DNA of 64,000 nucleotides, taken from contig OX596343.1 in assembly GCA_951394405.1 (NCBI GenBank), positions 1,054,001 to 1,118,000 of the forward strand, read 5' to 3'. Below, in pieces: positions 11,201-20,624 of the stretch. This stretch comes from Coprinellus micaceus. Its lineage: Eukaryota; Basidiomycota; Agaricomycetes; Agaricales; Psathyrellaceae. Within the stretch, counting starts at the first letter, position 1, and each line of letters begins with the position of its first letter. The notes beneath the pieces are model-generated. The model was given only the letters and a program-made list of their open reading frames with translations, ran no database searches and had not been told where the DNA came from. A program made the translations under genes and the position numbers.

Positions 11201-14200
11201 ACGTCCTTCCCCAGCTCCCCCGGAATTTCCACTTCTCCACTCTCCTTCAGGGGTACGCTCTCACCAAAGACCTTCTGCGGCTGGCCAGCAGAACCCAAGG
11301 AACTGGGGACGCACAGCGCATCCCACGCGCACACTTCCAACGCAGCCGCGTGCCTGAGCATCTCCACACCCTCCTTCGCCCTGACACACGCCCTATCCCT
11401 TGCAAACACACTGACCAACGCGCTCACAGCCCTTGCATACGCACTATACCCGTATCTATCATACCCACTCACATCCGCATCACCTCTCGCGTACCTCCCA
11501 GTGGAGAAGGCATCACCCATCGCATTTTCGGGCAAAGTCACCTGGGCACGGGCGGGGGAAGAATAAGGGTAGGCAGTTGATGGTGGAACAAGCGGCTCGA
11601 GGACGCCCATAGAGGGGCTAGGTGAAATTGTCGGGAGGAGGAAGACAAGCATGGAATCAAGCTCCGCGATGTCGGGAAGGAATTCGAGGATGGTGTCTGT
11701 GCTGAACTCGGGGTGGGCAGAGAAGAACTGGTGGGCGCCTGTTTTACCTTCGCTTGAGGCTCCTGGTGTGAGGAGAAGTGTCAAGACAGTCTGGGGTCTA
11801 ATTGAAAGTGTAAGTGAGAAGTAATGAGTGAACATGGGCATGTCCGGGTGAAACCAAGTACTCACAAGACTCTCGTCTTTGTCCCCAAAATGAACCCCTT
11901 CAACCGCCCCCTAACCTCCTTCAACCCCACACTTGCCCTGCTCTTCCCCTTCTCCGCACCCTTCCCTGCCTCCAGTGCATCACTAAACCACCTCTCCCAC
12001 AACTCCTTCGCCAGCTCGAAGCTCCTCTGCTTTCCCGCTTCCTCGATCCCTTCGCACAGCGGCAGGAGATACGCAAAGAGGAAGGCGTCTGGGGCGAGAA
12101 CATGTATCGCAGGGGTAGTGAATGTGGGCTGCCGTGCAGGGACGATCGTGGTGTACGTGGAGAGAACGAGCAAGAAGAGTGTCTCGAGCGCAGGCCAGGG
12201 GATGGTACCATCGTTGGCGCTTCCCGAGGGTAGGAAGAAAGGGTCTTCGAACACAGAACGGATTTCACTTGCTAGAGATTTGCAGAGGGTCTCAAAGATA
12301 CCCAAGAAGGCATCTGTAGAGATGAAGAAACCTAAATATACCCTGTCAGCTTTCATTCCTATGCACTCGAAGGGAACTTCGGTACGCACCGTGATGACCC
12401 AACAAACCCCAGAGGACGTCGACACCCTCTCGCCGTCCACCAACGACCTCAACCACACTCCTTCCAACGAGATCATCCAATGTCCCCTCTCCTCCCATCC
12501 CCTCATACACCCTCAAGTACTCCGGTAACGCCCCTCTCCTCACAGCATCGACGAGGACCTTCAACAAGCCTTCTCTCTCGGCCTTGGGTGCCTCCGGCTT
12601 GGTTAAATTACCAAGAACGGATCTCCAAGCTGCCTGTGCAAGCGCCGTCCCGGGGGAGTCGAACCCTCTGTACTCTAGAATCGCTAGGAAGACGGCGGGG
12701 TTCGCTTTCAAAAGCTCGTGCGCACGGACTTCGTCTGAGATAATCGCGTCAAGTTGGGTTCGGAACGTGTCGCTCACTGAGAAAAGCCCGTGCTTGAAGG
12801 TGCTTAATAGCTCAATCAAGAGTCCTTGTCTTTGTTTCGACGACTCTTCCGCTTCCACTGTTACCGCTGTCGCCGTCGTGAACCCTTCCAACGACCGCTC
12901 GGCCAACTCCGCAATGACGGGGTCCAATTTAGCTTGCCATTCCTCCAAAGCTTGAGTTTCTTTCTGGAGCTCCTTCACCACACGCGCGACGAGCTTGGAG
13001 TGGGTGAGAGAGGACGCGTGGATCGACGAGGTGAGTGTGTCCCAGACCGTGTTGGATAGCTCTACATAAAGTTAAAGGTACTCGGCGTCAGAAGACTGAC
13101 TTGAGCCACCGTGAATAGAAAACGCACCAAGGTCAACCTCCTTTAAGCCATCCGCCGTCTTCACGATAGTCTTCGCCGCCTGCTCCTCAGTCACCTTCAA
13201 CTTCCCGTCTATAATCTCCCTCCACATCCTCCCCAACTGCTCCTCCACAACTCGCGTCGAGAACTCCGCGGCGGTCCCTTCGCCCCCACTAATCAGTTTC
13301 GCGAGTACGTCTCGTTCGAGTGTCGCCGATGTCAACCTCTTGAGAATCAAGATCATACACTCAAGGAGCGACGACAAGAATGCAGCACTCGATGCTTGCC
13401 TGTTCAGCGAGCTGAGGGCTCTCCCATCCAGCACGGCCCAAAATGATGTGAAGAGGTCGTCGAGGGGCGTAGAGGACGAGGCGGCGATGATGGGCGAGGA
13501 TATTGTGGAGAGGATGATGACGATGGTTGGGTAGCCTTGGATTGGAGAGCCTGAGCAGCCAAGTTGGAGGAATTGGAGGAACTCGGTGTAGGCTGCTGAA
13601 GTGGTAGGTGGGGGTTTGGGGTTGTCATCACCTTCACCCTCTTCGTCATCTTCTTCTTCTTCTCGGCTGGTGTTAACCTCTATTTCCCATGAATGAGGGA
13701 ACTCTATAGAACTATCAGTACTATAGATAGCTAAGACGCAATACACGGACCTTTGAGGAACAGAAGTAGCGGGTACCAAATCGCCAACTGCACGTTCGAG
13801 TCCGTCTCGACAAACGCAGACCGCAGGATAGCCCTCGCCAGCTCCGAAGCGACATCCTGTAGCTTCCCTTTCCTCACCAATAGCAGGGTCTGAAGCAGAG
13901 TCCACATGTTTTTCCTCACAATCGGCTGGCCATAGCCAAAGGCCTCGATGTCCACCCCTGGCGTCCGTGGGCTGGGTTGAAGCGACGTGAGGAGCGCGGG
14001 GTTACCGAAGAGCGACAAGAGACCCTCCGGGAGCGGATCCAGCGATTCGAGCATCCACCTGAGCGCACCCAACGCCCCAAACCTCAGCCTCGCCTTCCGA
14101 TCCTGCTCGTTCTCCTCGTTCTCCTCGTCCAGCTTGCTCGGCTCTGGATTCGCTTTCGGGGGTGGTGGGCCCTTTTTCTTAGACCCAGGATGCGACGGAG

Positions 14201-14959
14201 GGGCGACAGAGGGCTGCACTGGGTTTAGGTACGCGTAGATCCCCGCTGGATCCAGGGCCGTGCGTTGTACGAACTCGAGGAGGGCGACAGTATCGGGCTT
14301 GAGCTCGGAATCGTTCCACGACTCCATCGCGGTGGTGGCGACTGCCTTGTCGGCATCGTGTGCCGCGACGCACCACGATCCGAGCAGGCTCTCCACTTGC
14401 GCAGTCGACGCCGTCTCGTGCAGGAAGAATAGTACTTGCTCCTTGGCAGCCGCGATCCGAAGGAGGGAAAGATGTACGGTTGCAGTTAAGGCGCGAACTC
14501 GACGGGACGGATGCAGGAACAGAGAAGGAGCATGGTGTAGCTGTGGCAATTTAGTGCCCAAATAATACAAGAGATAGCGCGACGTACCCACACCGGCAGC
14601 ATCTGCACCACGTTGTACTCCACCACCTCGTCTTCCACACACTTGGCCACCCACCCCGCCTGCAGCTCCTCCAGCGCGCGAATCTTGGTGACCTCAGCCT
14701 TCTTGTTGAAGTTCCTCAGCACAACCAGCAAGTCCGGTGGTAACGAATGCGCAAGCCCCGTTGTTTCGAGTGGATCTGGCTGTACCGGTGCAGGCTTCAC
14801 TGGAGGAATATAGATCTTCTGCCTCGGCTCCTTCTTCGCTCTCGCTTTCTTGTCCTTCTTGGTCTTGGGTACAGGCTCCTCTGGCGGCGGTGCATGCTTT
14901 TTCAGGTGTTTCTTGCGTGTCGCGGACGTCGCCGAGGACTTTCCAGGACCCTTGCCCAT
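8261..14959 (-). CDS. LTN1: E3 ubiquitin ligase listerin (ribosome quality control)
   Basis: Very long gene with many short introns. The start MGKGPGKSSATSATRKKHLKKH and the early block PPDLLVVLRNFNKKAEVTKIRALEEL match the conserved listerin N-terminal domain that contacts the 60S subunit. The middle is long helical repeat sequence (for example LLSLFGNPALLTSL, FIQRTALDPAGIYAYLNP). The C-terminus is a RING of the listerin type: [38 protein letters not shown], then SSCPLCRSNII and the stop at 8261. All eight zinc ligands are visible. The enzyme ubiquitinates stalled nascent chains on 60S subunits in the cytosol, together with the NEMF/Rqc2 and Cdc48 machinery. No frameshift was noticed, but exon borders were not all traced. 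Confidence 0.92.
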
Positions 14960-15052
14960 CGTCGTCGTCGTGTCTGCCTGAAACTGGACGACCTATGACG
15001 ATTTCCTGATTAATCAGTAATCAGTCTCGTGGCTGTGACTCCGGCCAAATGG

Positions 15053-15059
15053 GCGCCTA
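15053..15059 (-). promoter_or_regulatory. TAGGCGC promoter heptamer upstream of LTN1
   Basis: The coding strand reads ATAGGCGCCCA, with the heptamer 94 bases before the LTN1 ATG. The 11-base string is the same as that upstream of SAM50. Regulatory role inferred. Confidence 0.45.
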
Positions 15060-15193
15060 TCGGTGCCGAAGGGTAGCCAGAAAGCCTTGAAATCCATAGG
15101 GATCAGCCCATGAGAGTTCCGAAGTCATTCCTAACTGCTCGAGGGTGGCCTTGTATAGAGTGGGGTTCTTCGTAGTGGAAGTGCAAGGCGACA

Positions 15194-15208
15194 GGGCTGG
15201 CGCCGCCC
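15194..15208. repeat. Left target-site duplication of the retroposon
   Basis: GGGCTGGCGCCGCCC, identical to 15453-15467. Confidence 0.8.
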
Positions 15209-15452
15209 GGGAAACTGACACTGCCAACAGTTGGAAGCTTCGGCGATCACGCGAGGACAAAGGTGACTGTCCCTGGCCTTGGGCAAAACCTCGGGCAGGG
15301 GCCGTGGGTTGGACGGAGGGCTATGAGAGGGTAGTTTAGGTGTAGCCTCCCTCGGGGACAATGCGATCGTGCGTCTTTTGTGTATGTATCGAATACACAC
15401 CCCCGACGAATTGGCGGAGGGGGATAATTAAAAAAAAAAAAAAAAAAAAAAA
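15209..15452 (+). mobile_element. Short non-autonomous retroposon (SINE-like) with poly-A tail
   Basis: A 244-base segment ends in 23 consecutive A (15430-15452) and is flanked by perfect 15-base direct repeats. That is the signature of target-primed reverse transcription by a LINE-type machinery. It has no coding capacity of its own. TAGTTTAGGTG at 15332-15342 fits the pol III A-box consensus, and GTATCGAATAC at 15386-15396, 43 bases further on, resembles a degenerate B box inside a hairpin with a 6-base stem and 7-base loop. The A box is about 120 bases inside the element, unusual for a tRNA-derived SINE head. A retrocopied non-coding RNA or mRNA fragment is an alternative. The intact repeats and pure poly-A suggest a recent insertion. 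Confidence 0.72.
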
Positions 15453-15467
15453 GGGCTGGCGCCGCCC
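15453..15467. repeat. Right target-site duplication of the retroposon
   Basis: GGGCTGGCGCCGCCC directly after the poly-A tract, identical to the left copy. Confidence 0.8.
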
Positions 15468-15662
15468 ACACAACCAAATATATCGTAACAATGCCACCGA
15501 GGCCCATCATTCAACTTGAAGGTTAGACCTGCTGGACCGCAACTTGACCAGGCCCACATCCTGACACCTGTGGCGGCGTTTCTTTGACGACAAAGCGTTA
15601 TGTGCTCGTTTCCTCCTTCCCACCCAGTTGCAAACTGATAGGTTTAGCCCCCAACTCCACGG

Positions 15663-17336
15663 ATGGCTACCGCTGCGCGGGATTATGACCATGAGCGCCT
15701 CCAAGAAACCGGCGAAAACGCACTCGTCTGGAAGGCGTGCCGCAATGCTGGCACACCTTTCTGCCAACTCCCACCCGAACTCCTATCCCATATCTTCCAG
15801 CTCGTCTCTCGAAACGGAACGTACGGTATGGAACGTTACACCCGGTACACCCATGTCTGCAAACACTGGCGAACTGTGGCTCTCAACTGCAAGAACCTTT
15901 GGAACCACCTCGACGGTTGCTTTGCAAGGCCGGCGTATTTGGCGCAGGAGATGGTTCTCCGATCCAAGGACGCTCCTCTGATCGTGGAATGCCGAGGAGA
16001 ATTCAGAGGAAGAGGGACATTGATCGACATCGGTGTCCTCACCAGCGTGCTATCTCAAGTCGAGCGACTCAAGATTGTTGAGTTGGAGAATGTGAACGAC
16101 CCCGACATGCACTTTCCCACCTTGCTGTCACAATGGACGAATAGCACTGCGCCTATCCTAGAGAAGCTCAAGCTCACGAACATGGTTCACGGACTCGGAT
16201 GGTTCACCTCAAAAACCTTGGAACTCAGCAAGCTGGAAAAGTCCCATCTGCCGGACGGTTTCTTGAAGGGAGGCGCACCTTTCCTCCGTCATCTTTCGCT
16301 GTCGCGGTGCGGAATTGCCTGGGAAAGGGCGCCTCTTAGTGGTTCCTTAACACACCTTCGCTTGTTCGAAGACTCCCGTTATATGACCCGACGTCCCACC
16401 CCGTCGGGCTTCGTCGACTCCTTGAAGGCAATGCCCTTATTGCAAGAACTGGAGCTGGAATGTTTTACTCCCGCCCCCGGAGCTATTCCCCAAGTGCCTT
16501 ATCTGCCTCCAAGTGCGCTCAAGACCTTGAAGATCAAGGATTTTGCCCAGCAGATAACACATCTCTTCCGCGTCGTTGAAGTGCGGGACCATGTTGCGGT
16601 CGACATCGAGTTCATCGGAGAGGACGAAATTTTTGACAACCTCGGCCAAGCTTTGGCTCAACTCAAATCCTCGCTCGGAAAGGAACGTCGTAAAGCGGTC
16701 CTGACGGAGCTGTGGGACCGGTCAGACGGTAGCGACATATTCGAATTCCTATTCGAAATTTCGTTAGAGGATGAAGAACGCTCGGCTTTCGATTTGGTCC
16801 TGACCTTCAATGGGCATGCGATGCCTTTGGAATACTATGCCCTGCTCCACCGACATTTCGGCCTCCTACAACTCAAAACCCTGCAATATCACGATTCCTG
16901 GACGAGCAGGTTCGGGGAGCCCGAATGGTTCAACTTCAGCCTTCTAATGCCAAACCTGGAGCGTATCGCCTTCTGTGGCACGAACATCTACACCTTCATA
17001 GACTTTGTGAACGGGGACCCCGCGTTGCCCAACCCGTCCCATTCACCTGATACTGTGGAAACCCATCAATTTGTGCCGACACGTTTTCCAGCGCTCTCAG
17101 AAATTTGGTGGATCGAGCCAGATATGCGCGATGACAGGGTGGAGTCCATGCAGTGCCTCGTGGACGTCCTGCAGAAACGATTGCATTCCACTCGCCCGAT
17201 CACCAGGTTGAAGCTCGGAGATAACGATCTTAGTTACTGGGACGAGGCGATACGCATCCTCGAGGCAGCACCGGAATTGAAAGCGCGTTTCGAAGAATAT
17301 TCATGTGGTGACGTTGTCAAGTATTCCTTCAAGTAG
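15663..17336 (+). CDS. F-box protein 1, intronless (557 residues)
   Basis: Single uninterrupted frame. An F-box lies near residues 35-80: FCQLPPELLSHIFQLVSRN, then YTHVCKHWRTVALNCKNLWNHLD, the form common in agaricomycete F-box proteins that recruit substrates to SCF ubiquitin ligases through Skp1. The rest is Leu-rich and repeat-like (FLRHLSLSRCGIAWE, LTHLRLFEDSRY, LLQELELECF, ALKTLKIKDF), presumably the substrate-binding part. It is paralogous to F-box gene 2 at 20625; blocks such as SLSxxGxAW, LxHLRLxED and FxDSLKxMPxLxxxxL occur in the same order in both. The lack of introns among intron-rich neighbours is normal for this expanded class. Substrate unknown. Confidence 0.88.
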   Translation: MATAARDYDHERLQETGENALVWKACRNAGTPFCQLPPELLSHIFQLVSRNGTYGMERYTRYTHVCKHWRTVALNCKNLWNHLDGCFARPAYLAQEMVLRSKDAPLIVECRGEFRGRGTLIDIGVLTSVLSQVERLKIVELENVNDPDMHFPTLLSQWTNSTAPILEKLKLTNMVHGLGWFTSKTLELSKLEKSHLPDGFLKGGAPFLRHLSLSRCGIAWERAPLSGSLTHLRLFEDSRYMTRRPTPSGFVDSLKAMPLLQELELECFTPAPGAIPQVPYLPPSALKTLKIKDFAQQITHLFRVVEVRDHVAVDIEFIGEDEIFDNLGQALAQLKSSLGKERRKAVLTELWDRSDGSDIFEFLFEISLEDEERSAFDLVLTFNGHAMPLEYYALLHRHFGLLQLKTLQYHDSWTSRFGEPEWFNFSLLMPNLERIAFCGTNIYTFIDFVNGDPALPNPSHSPDTVETHQFVPTRFPALSEIWWIEPDMRDDRVESMQCLVDVLQKRLHSTRPITRLKLGDNDLSYWDEAIRILEAAPELKARFEEYSCGDVVKYSFK

Positions 17337-17499
17337 GCTTGTGGATAATATAATTGTAATCAGTCGTGTTAGAGCGAGGATGATCATCTATCTTACTGAA
17401 TAGGGGCTCTGATTTCCCAAACGGGAACGCGAACCTGGGCAACTTCGAAGGGCGTCTGCGTCGTGATCAAAGGTTTCTTCCTGCTTCCTTCTAACCGTC

Positions 17500-20088
17500 A
17501 TGCCAGGCCCAGGTAGTCGTGCAAAGGCCGCGAAGGCGAAGAAAAGTAAACAGGCTCAGGCCCTTCCAGACGCCTACGTTAGCGATGTGGACGACGCCGA
17601 TGGCTGGACTGCTGCTGTGAATATCCTTTGTGTGGTATTCGAGTTGCCAGGTACGCGTAACTCACCCTGCTCTTGCGAAAAGTGCTGAAAAGGCCAAGAT
17701 ATGACTACGCGGAGAGGTTTGAAGAAGATTCATACCAATTTCGGGGCTGTTTACGCCAAGCTCGACACCGCGTATCAAAGGAACCCCGACAATGAAAGGA
17801 TCCGGGGAGGTATTGTAGGGATTTACGCCAAAATGTGTGTGGATTCACTGCTGAGAAACAAGCTCATGGAGCGAGGTAAGTGTCAAAGCTACGGGCGAGC
17901 ATCGTATTGAACCGTCTCAGGTCTCCTCGACAAACTCATTCCTTTGTTAAACGCCAAGTCCACGCGGTTCCTTGCCCTACGTGCACTGACACTCATCACT
18001 CAACACGGCGGGGAGTCCATCCGGCTTAAAATCGCGTTATATTCCCCGGCTCTAACCAAACTCGTCGATACCTTTCCCGAGGACCCTCTCCTGTGCGACC
18101 TGGTCGTCTCCGTCCTCGGTCACTCAGTTGGGGTAGCCGTAGCAGGCGACGAAGGCTGTCCTACCTACCCTCGGATCCTCAAACAGTTGGACATGTCCAA
18201 AATTCTCGGCACCACCGTTCACTGCATGACACAGCCATTCTCAGATGGCTCGTCCATCCACCACGGGCTCGAGCTCTTGACCAACTCCTCTCTTCAGGCG
18301 TCCCAAGCCTACAAGAAGGTCCCGGAAGCGGTCAAGATACTCGTGGCAGGCATGCGCGCGCCAGCGTTGGAGACTAGGGCAACGTGCCTCGGAGCTCTCA
18401 TGAGGATCTACAAAGGCGACTCGGAGAGAGAACTCGTCCACTTCGACCACCGACGCGTCATGCACGTCGTGCAGACTACTGGCACGCCGAAGCACCTCTC
18501 CGACGCATGCTTGGGTTACGGGCCGACAAGATGCGAAATGTACATGACTATGCAGGCGTCTGTTGAGTTCACGCGGGCTATGACGATATACCCCCAGGAC
18601 AGGAACTTGTACTCGCTGGGACAGAAACTGGCGCCGCTTATCCTGAGGACGGAGTACGCAATTACAGAAGGGTTCTTCCAGACACAGAACGAAAGGACCG
18701 GGCGCTTCGAAGCCAACGACCTCGGCCTGCCTTTCGTTCGATACTCAGACGCCCTCCCTCTTTGCGCCAAGGCCATTCGCGATCGAGGCAACCCTGCCGA
18801 GGTCGACTTCGCCGACGTCCTGGACATCAAGTTCAAGATTATGCGCCAGCGTCTCGACGACGCCACAGCGCAAGCCCGCAAGTGTCTCGAGCGGAATCCC
18901 CAATTCGCGTACTTTTACTACGCGATCGCCCTGAACGCGGACCCGACGGACGGTTTGCGAGCTGCGAAACAGGGGATGAAGTGCAAAGACATCACGCCGT
19001 TTGTGATGTATCAACTCATGCAGAGGGCCGTGGAGCATGCAGGTCAGTTGGGCTTGGATAAGCTACAGGAGGTGCATTTCTCCGGGGAATCGATGGGTAA
19101 ACATGTCAGGGAAGAAAAGTTGAGCCTTGGTATCGCGTTTCTGGAGAGCGCAGTGGAGGACGCGACGAGGTTTATGGCCGAGGCCTCCCCGGATAACAAA
19201 TATCAGAAGAACATGGCGTACTGGTTCACCTTGCTTACGCTTATCATGGCGGAGCGAGCGAGCCCGGATCTAAGGGAACTCAAGGTAATATATCCTCATC
19301 CAACTCGCTTAATTGGTGAAGCTGATAAGCGTGTAGAGGGTATTCGAGATCCAAAAGCTTTCAGATGAATTCGCCCAACTGCTAGACCTCGGTCCTCCGA
19401 AGATCGTGTGGCGCCTGGTCCAAGAGGCCGTCCGGAAACACTTCGCCGAAGCGACGGGAAAGTATGCTCAGCTTTTTGAGCGCGCGGCAGAAGCCTTGAA
19501 CAACCCAGCGCCACCCCCAGTCGAGATCGGGAAAGGAAGGGACGATTTAGCCGCATGGCTGGACGACTTGCACCTCGATTGTGACGACGAAGGATGCTCT
19601 GGTAGCCATCCCCATGGGAACCTCAAGGATCATCTTCAATATTCGGACGTCAACAGGGGGCAGACAGTAGGCGCGGACTCGGAGAAGTATGTTGCAAATC
19701 CGAAGATGAGCGGGAATATGGTGGCTTTGCACAGATGTTCGCGGTGTGGAAACCCGTCCGCTATGCTGAAGAGGTGCTCTGGGTGCGAGATGGCTAGGTG
19801 CGCCTTTTTGCAATCCTACTTTTTTACTATTCAGCTGACCTTTAGACTAGGTATTGCGATGCTTCGTGCCAGAAGGCGCACTGGACCGAACATAAGAACC
19901 CATGTAAGGCCGCGCAGGCGGGTAGTAAGCAGGTGGCAGCTCTGCAGAAGGCTAGGTCCAAACTATCTACCACGCAAGCCGCTACAATCCCTGTTCCCTC
20001 GTCCGCATCCCCAGGAACACTCAGGCTCTCTTTGCCTGCCAAAGCCGCTCTTCCTATTCCCTCTATGAGCCTAGAGGCGCTGGACTAA
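17500..20088 (+). CDS. MYND zinc-finger protein 2
   Basis: Start MPGPGSRAKAAKAKKSKQ; exon 1 ends DADGWTAAVNILCVVFELP, exon 2 begins MTTRRGLKKIHTNFGAVYAKLD, followed by LLDKLIPLL and a large helical exon with PEAVKILVAGMRAP, PFVRYSDALPLCAKAIRDRG, FAYFYYAIALNADPTDGLRAAKQG and PDNKYQKNMAYWF. The MYND finger HRCSRCGNPSAMLKRCSGCEMARYCDASCQKAHWTEH and a final Cys is interrupted by one intron in the middle (donor GTGCGC, acceptor CTAG). A tail of about 50 residues rich in Ala, Ser and Pro follows, longer than in MYND 1 and 3, ending SLEALD at 20088. Same exon plan as the other two MYND genes. It sits between two F-box paralogues on the same strand. Molecular function unknown. Confidence 0.88.
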
Positions 20089-20624
20089 CACACGGCTTAC
20101 CCCGTTCCTCCATACTCCTCGTTTGCAATGTCGTTATTCATCTAGAACTCTTCCTTGTCTAATGAACCCACCAGTTGGGTAGGGCGACTTTTGGGGCAAG
20201 GGTATTCGCCCAAGCTATAGCATGAATGGGGTGCCGCCGCCCTTAGCTGTGTTGTCCTCCCGTGTTTTTTTTCCCGCCTGCAATATCACATATACATGTA
20301 AAGCAACTGTACCATGAGCTCTGAGATCTGAGCTCTCTCGACCTTCAGGTGTCTGACGTCAGACCAACTGAACCTGCCACAATATCACGTGCAGGCCTAC
20401 TTGCCAAATCCGGCGGATCCATCAAGCAGACAAATAACGCCAGCAACTGCAAGCATGAGTAAATACCGACAGCATTGTTCAAGTTGGAACTTCGTAACTT
20501 CGTTTCTTGTCCCGAAATACTCACTACCCAGCCTTTCACAAGGACGGCGGGTGTTTAGAAGCCAGGTAAGCCCCAGGGCACTTCACTCTTCTTCAAGGTC
20601 TCATCAACACTGTCGTTTAGAGTT
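20089..20624. other. Intergenic between MYND 2 and F-box 2
   Basis: Contains the palindromic TGACGTCA site at 20351-20364 and a likely 5' untranslated intron of F-box 2 (GTAAGC donor near 20567, TTTAG acceptor just before the ATG). No gene supported. Confidence 0.5.
20351..20364. promoter_or_regulatory. Palindromic TGACGTCA (CRE-type bZIP site)
   Basis: GTCTGACGTCAGAC is a perfect 14-base palindrome whose core is the ATF/CREB consensus. It lies 261 bases before the F-box 2 start. Binding is inferred from the consensus only. Confidence 0.45.

Larger units (their letters stand above)
15057..15510 (-). pseudogene. Small reading frame interrupted by a retroposon
   Basis: A minus-strand frame starting MMGLGGIVTIYLVVWAAPAL at 15510 runs into the poly-A of the retroposon. 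The same frame resumes on the other side of the insert (AAPALSPCTSTTKNP onward) and stops at 15057. Both copies of the duplicated target encode AAPAL in the same frame, so the pre-insertion site had one continuous frame of 64 codons with a signal-peptide-like N-terminus. It lies in the LTN1 upstream region and overlaps the TAGGCGC site, so it may be a chance frame rather than a gene. No family recognised. Confidence 0.3.

Noticed and set aside
10225..11580. Long plus-strand open frames antisense to LTN1
   Set aside because: They mirror the minus-strand coding frames of a GC-rich gene and have Ser/Pro/Arg-rich composition without motifs.
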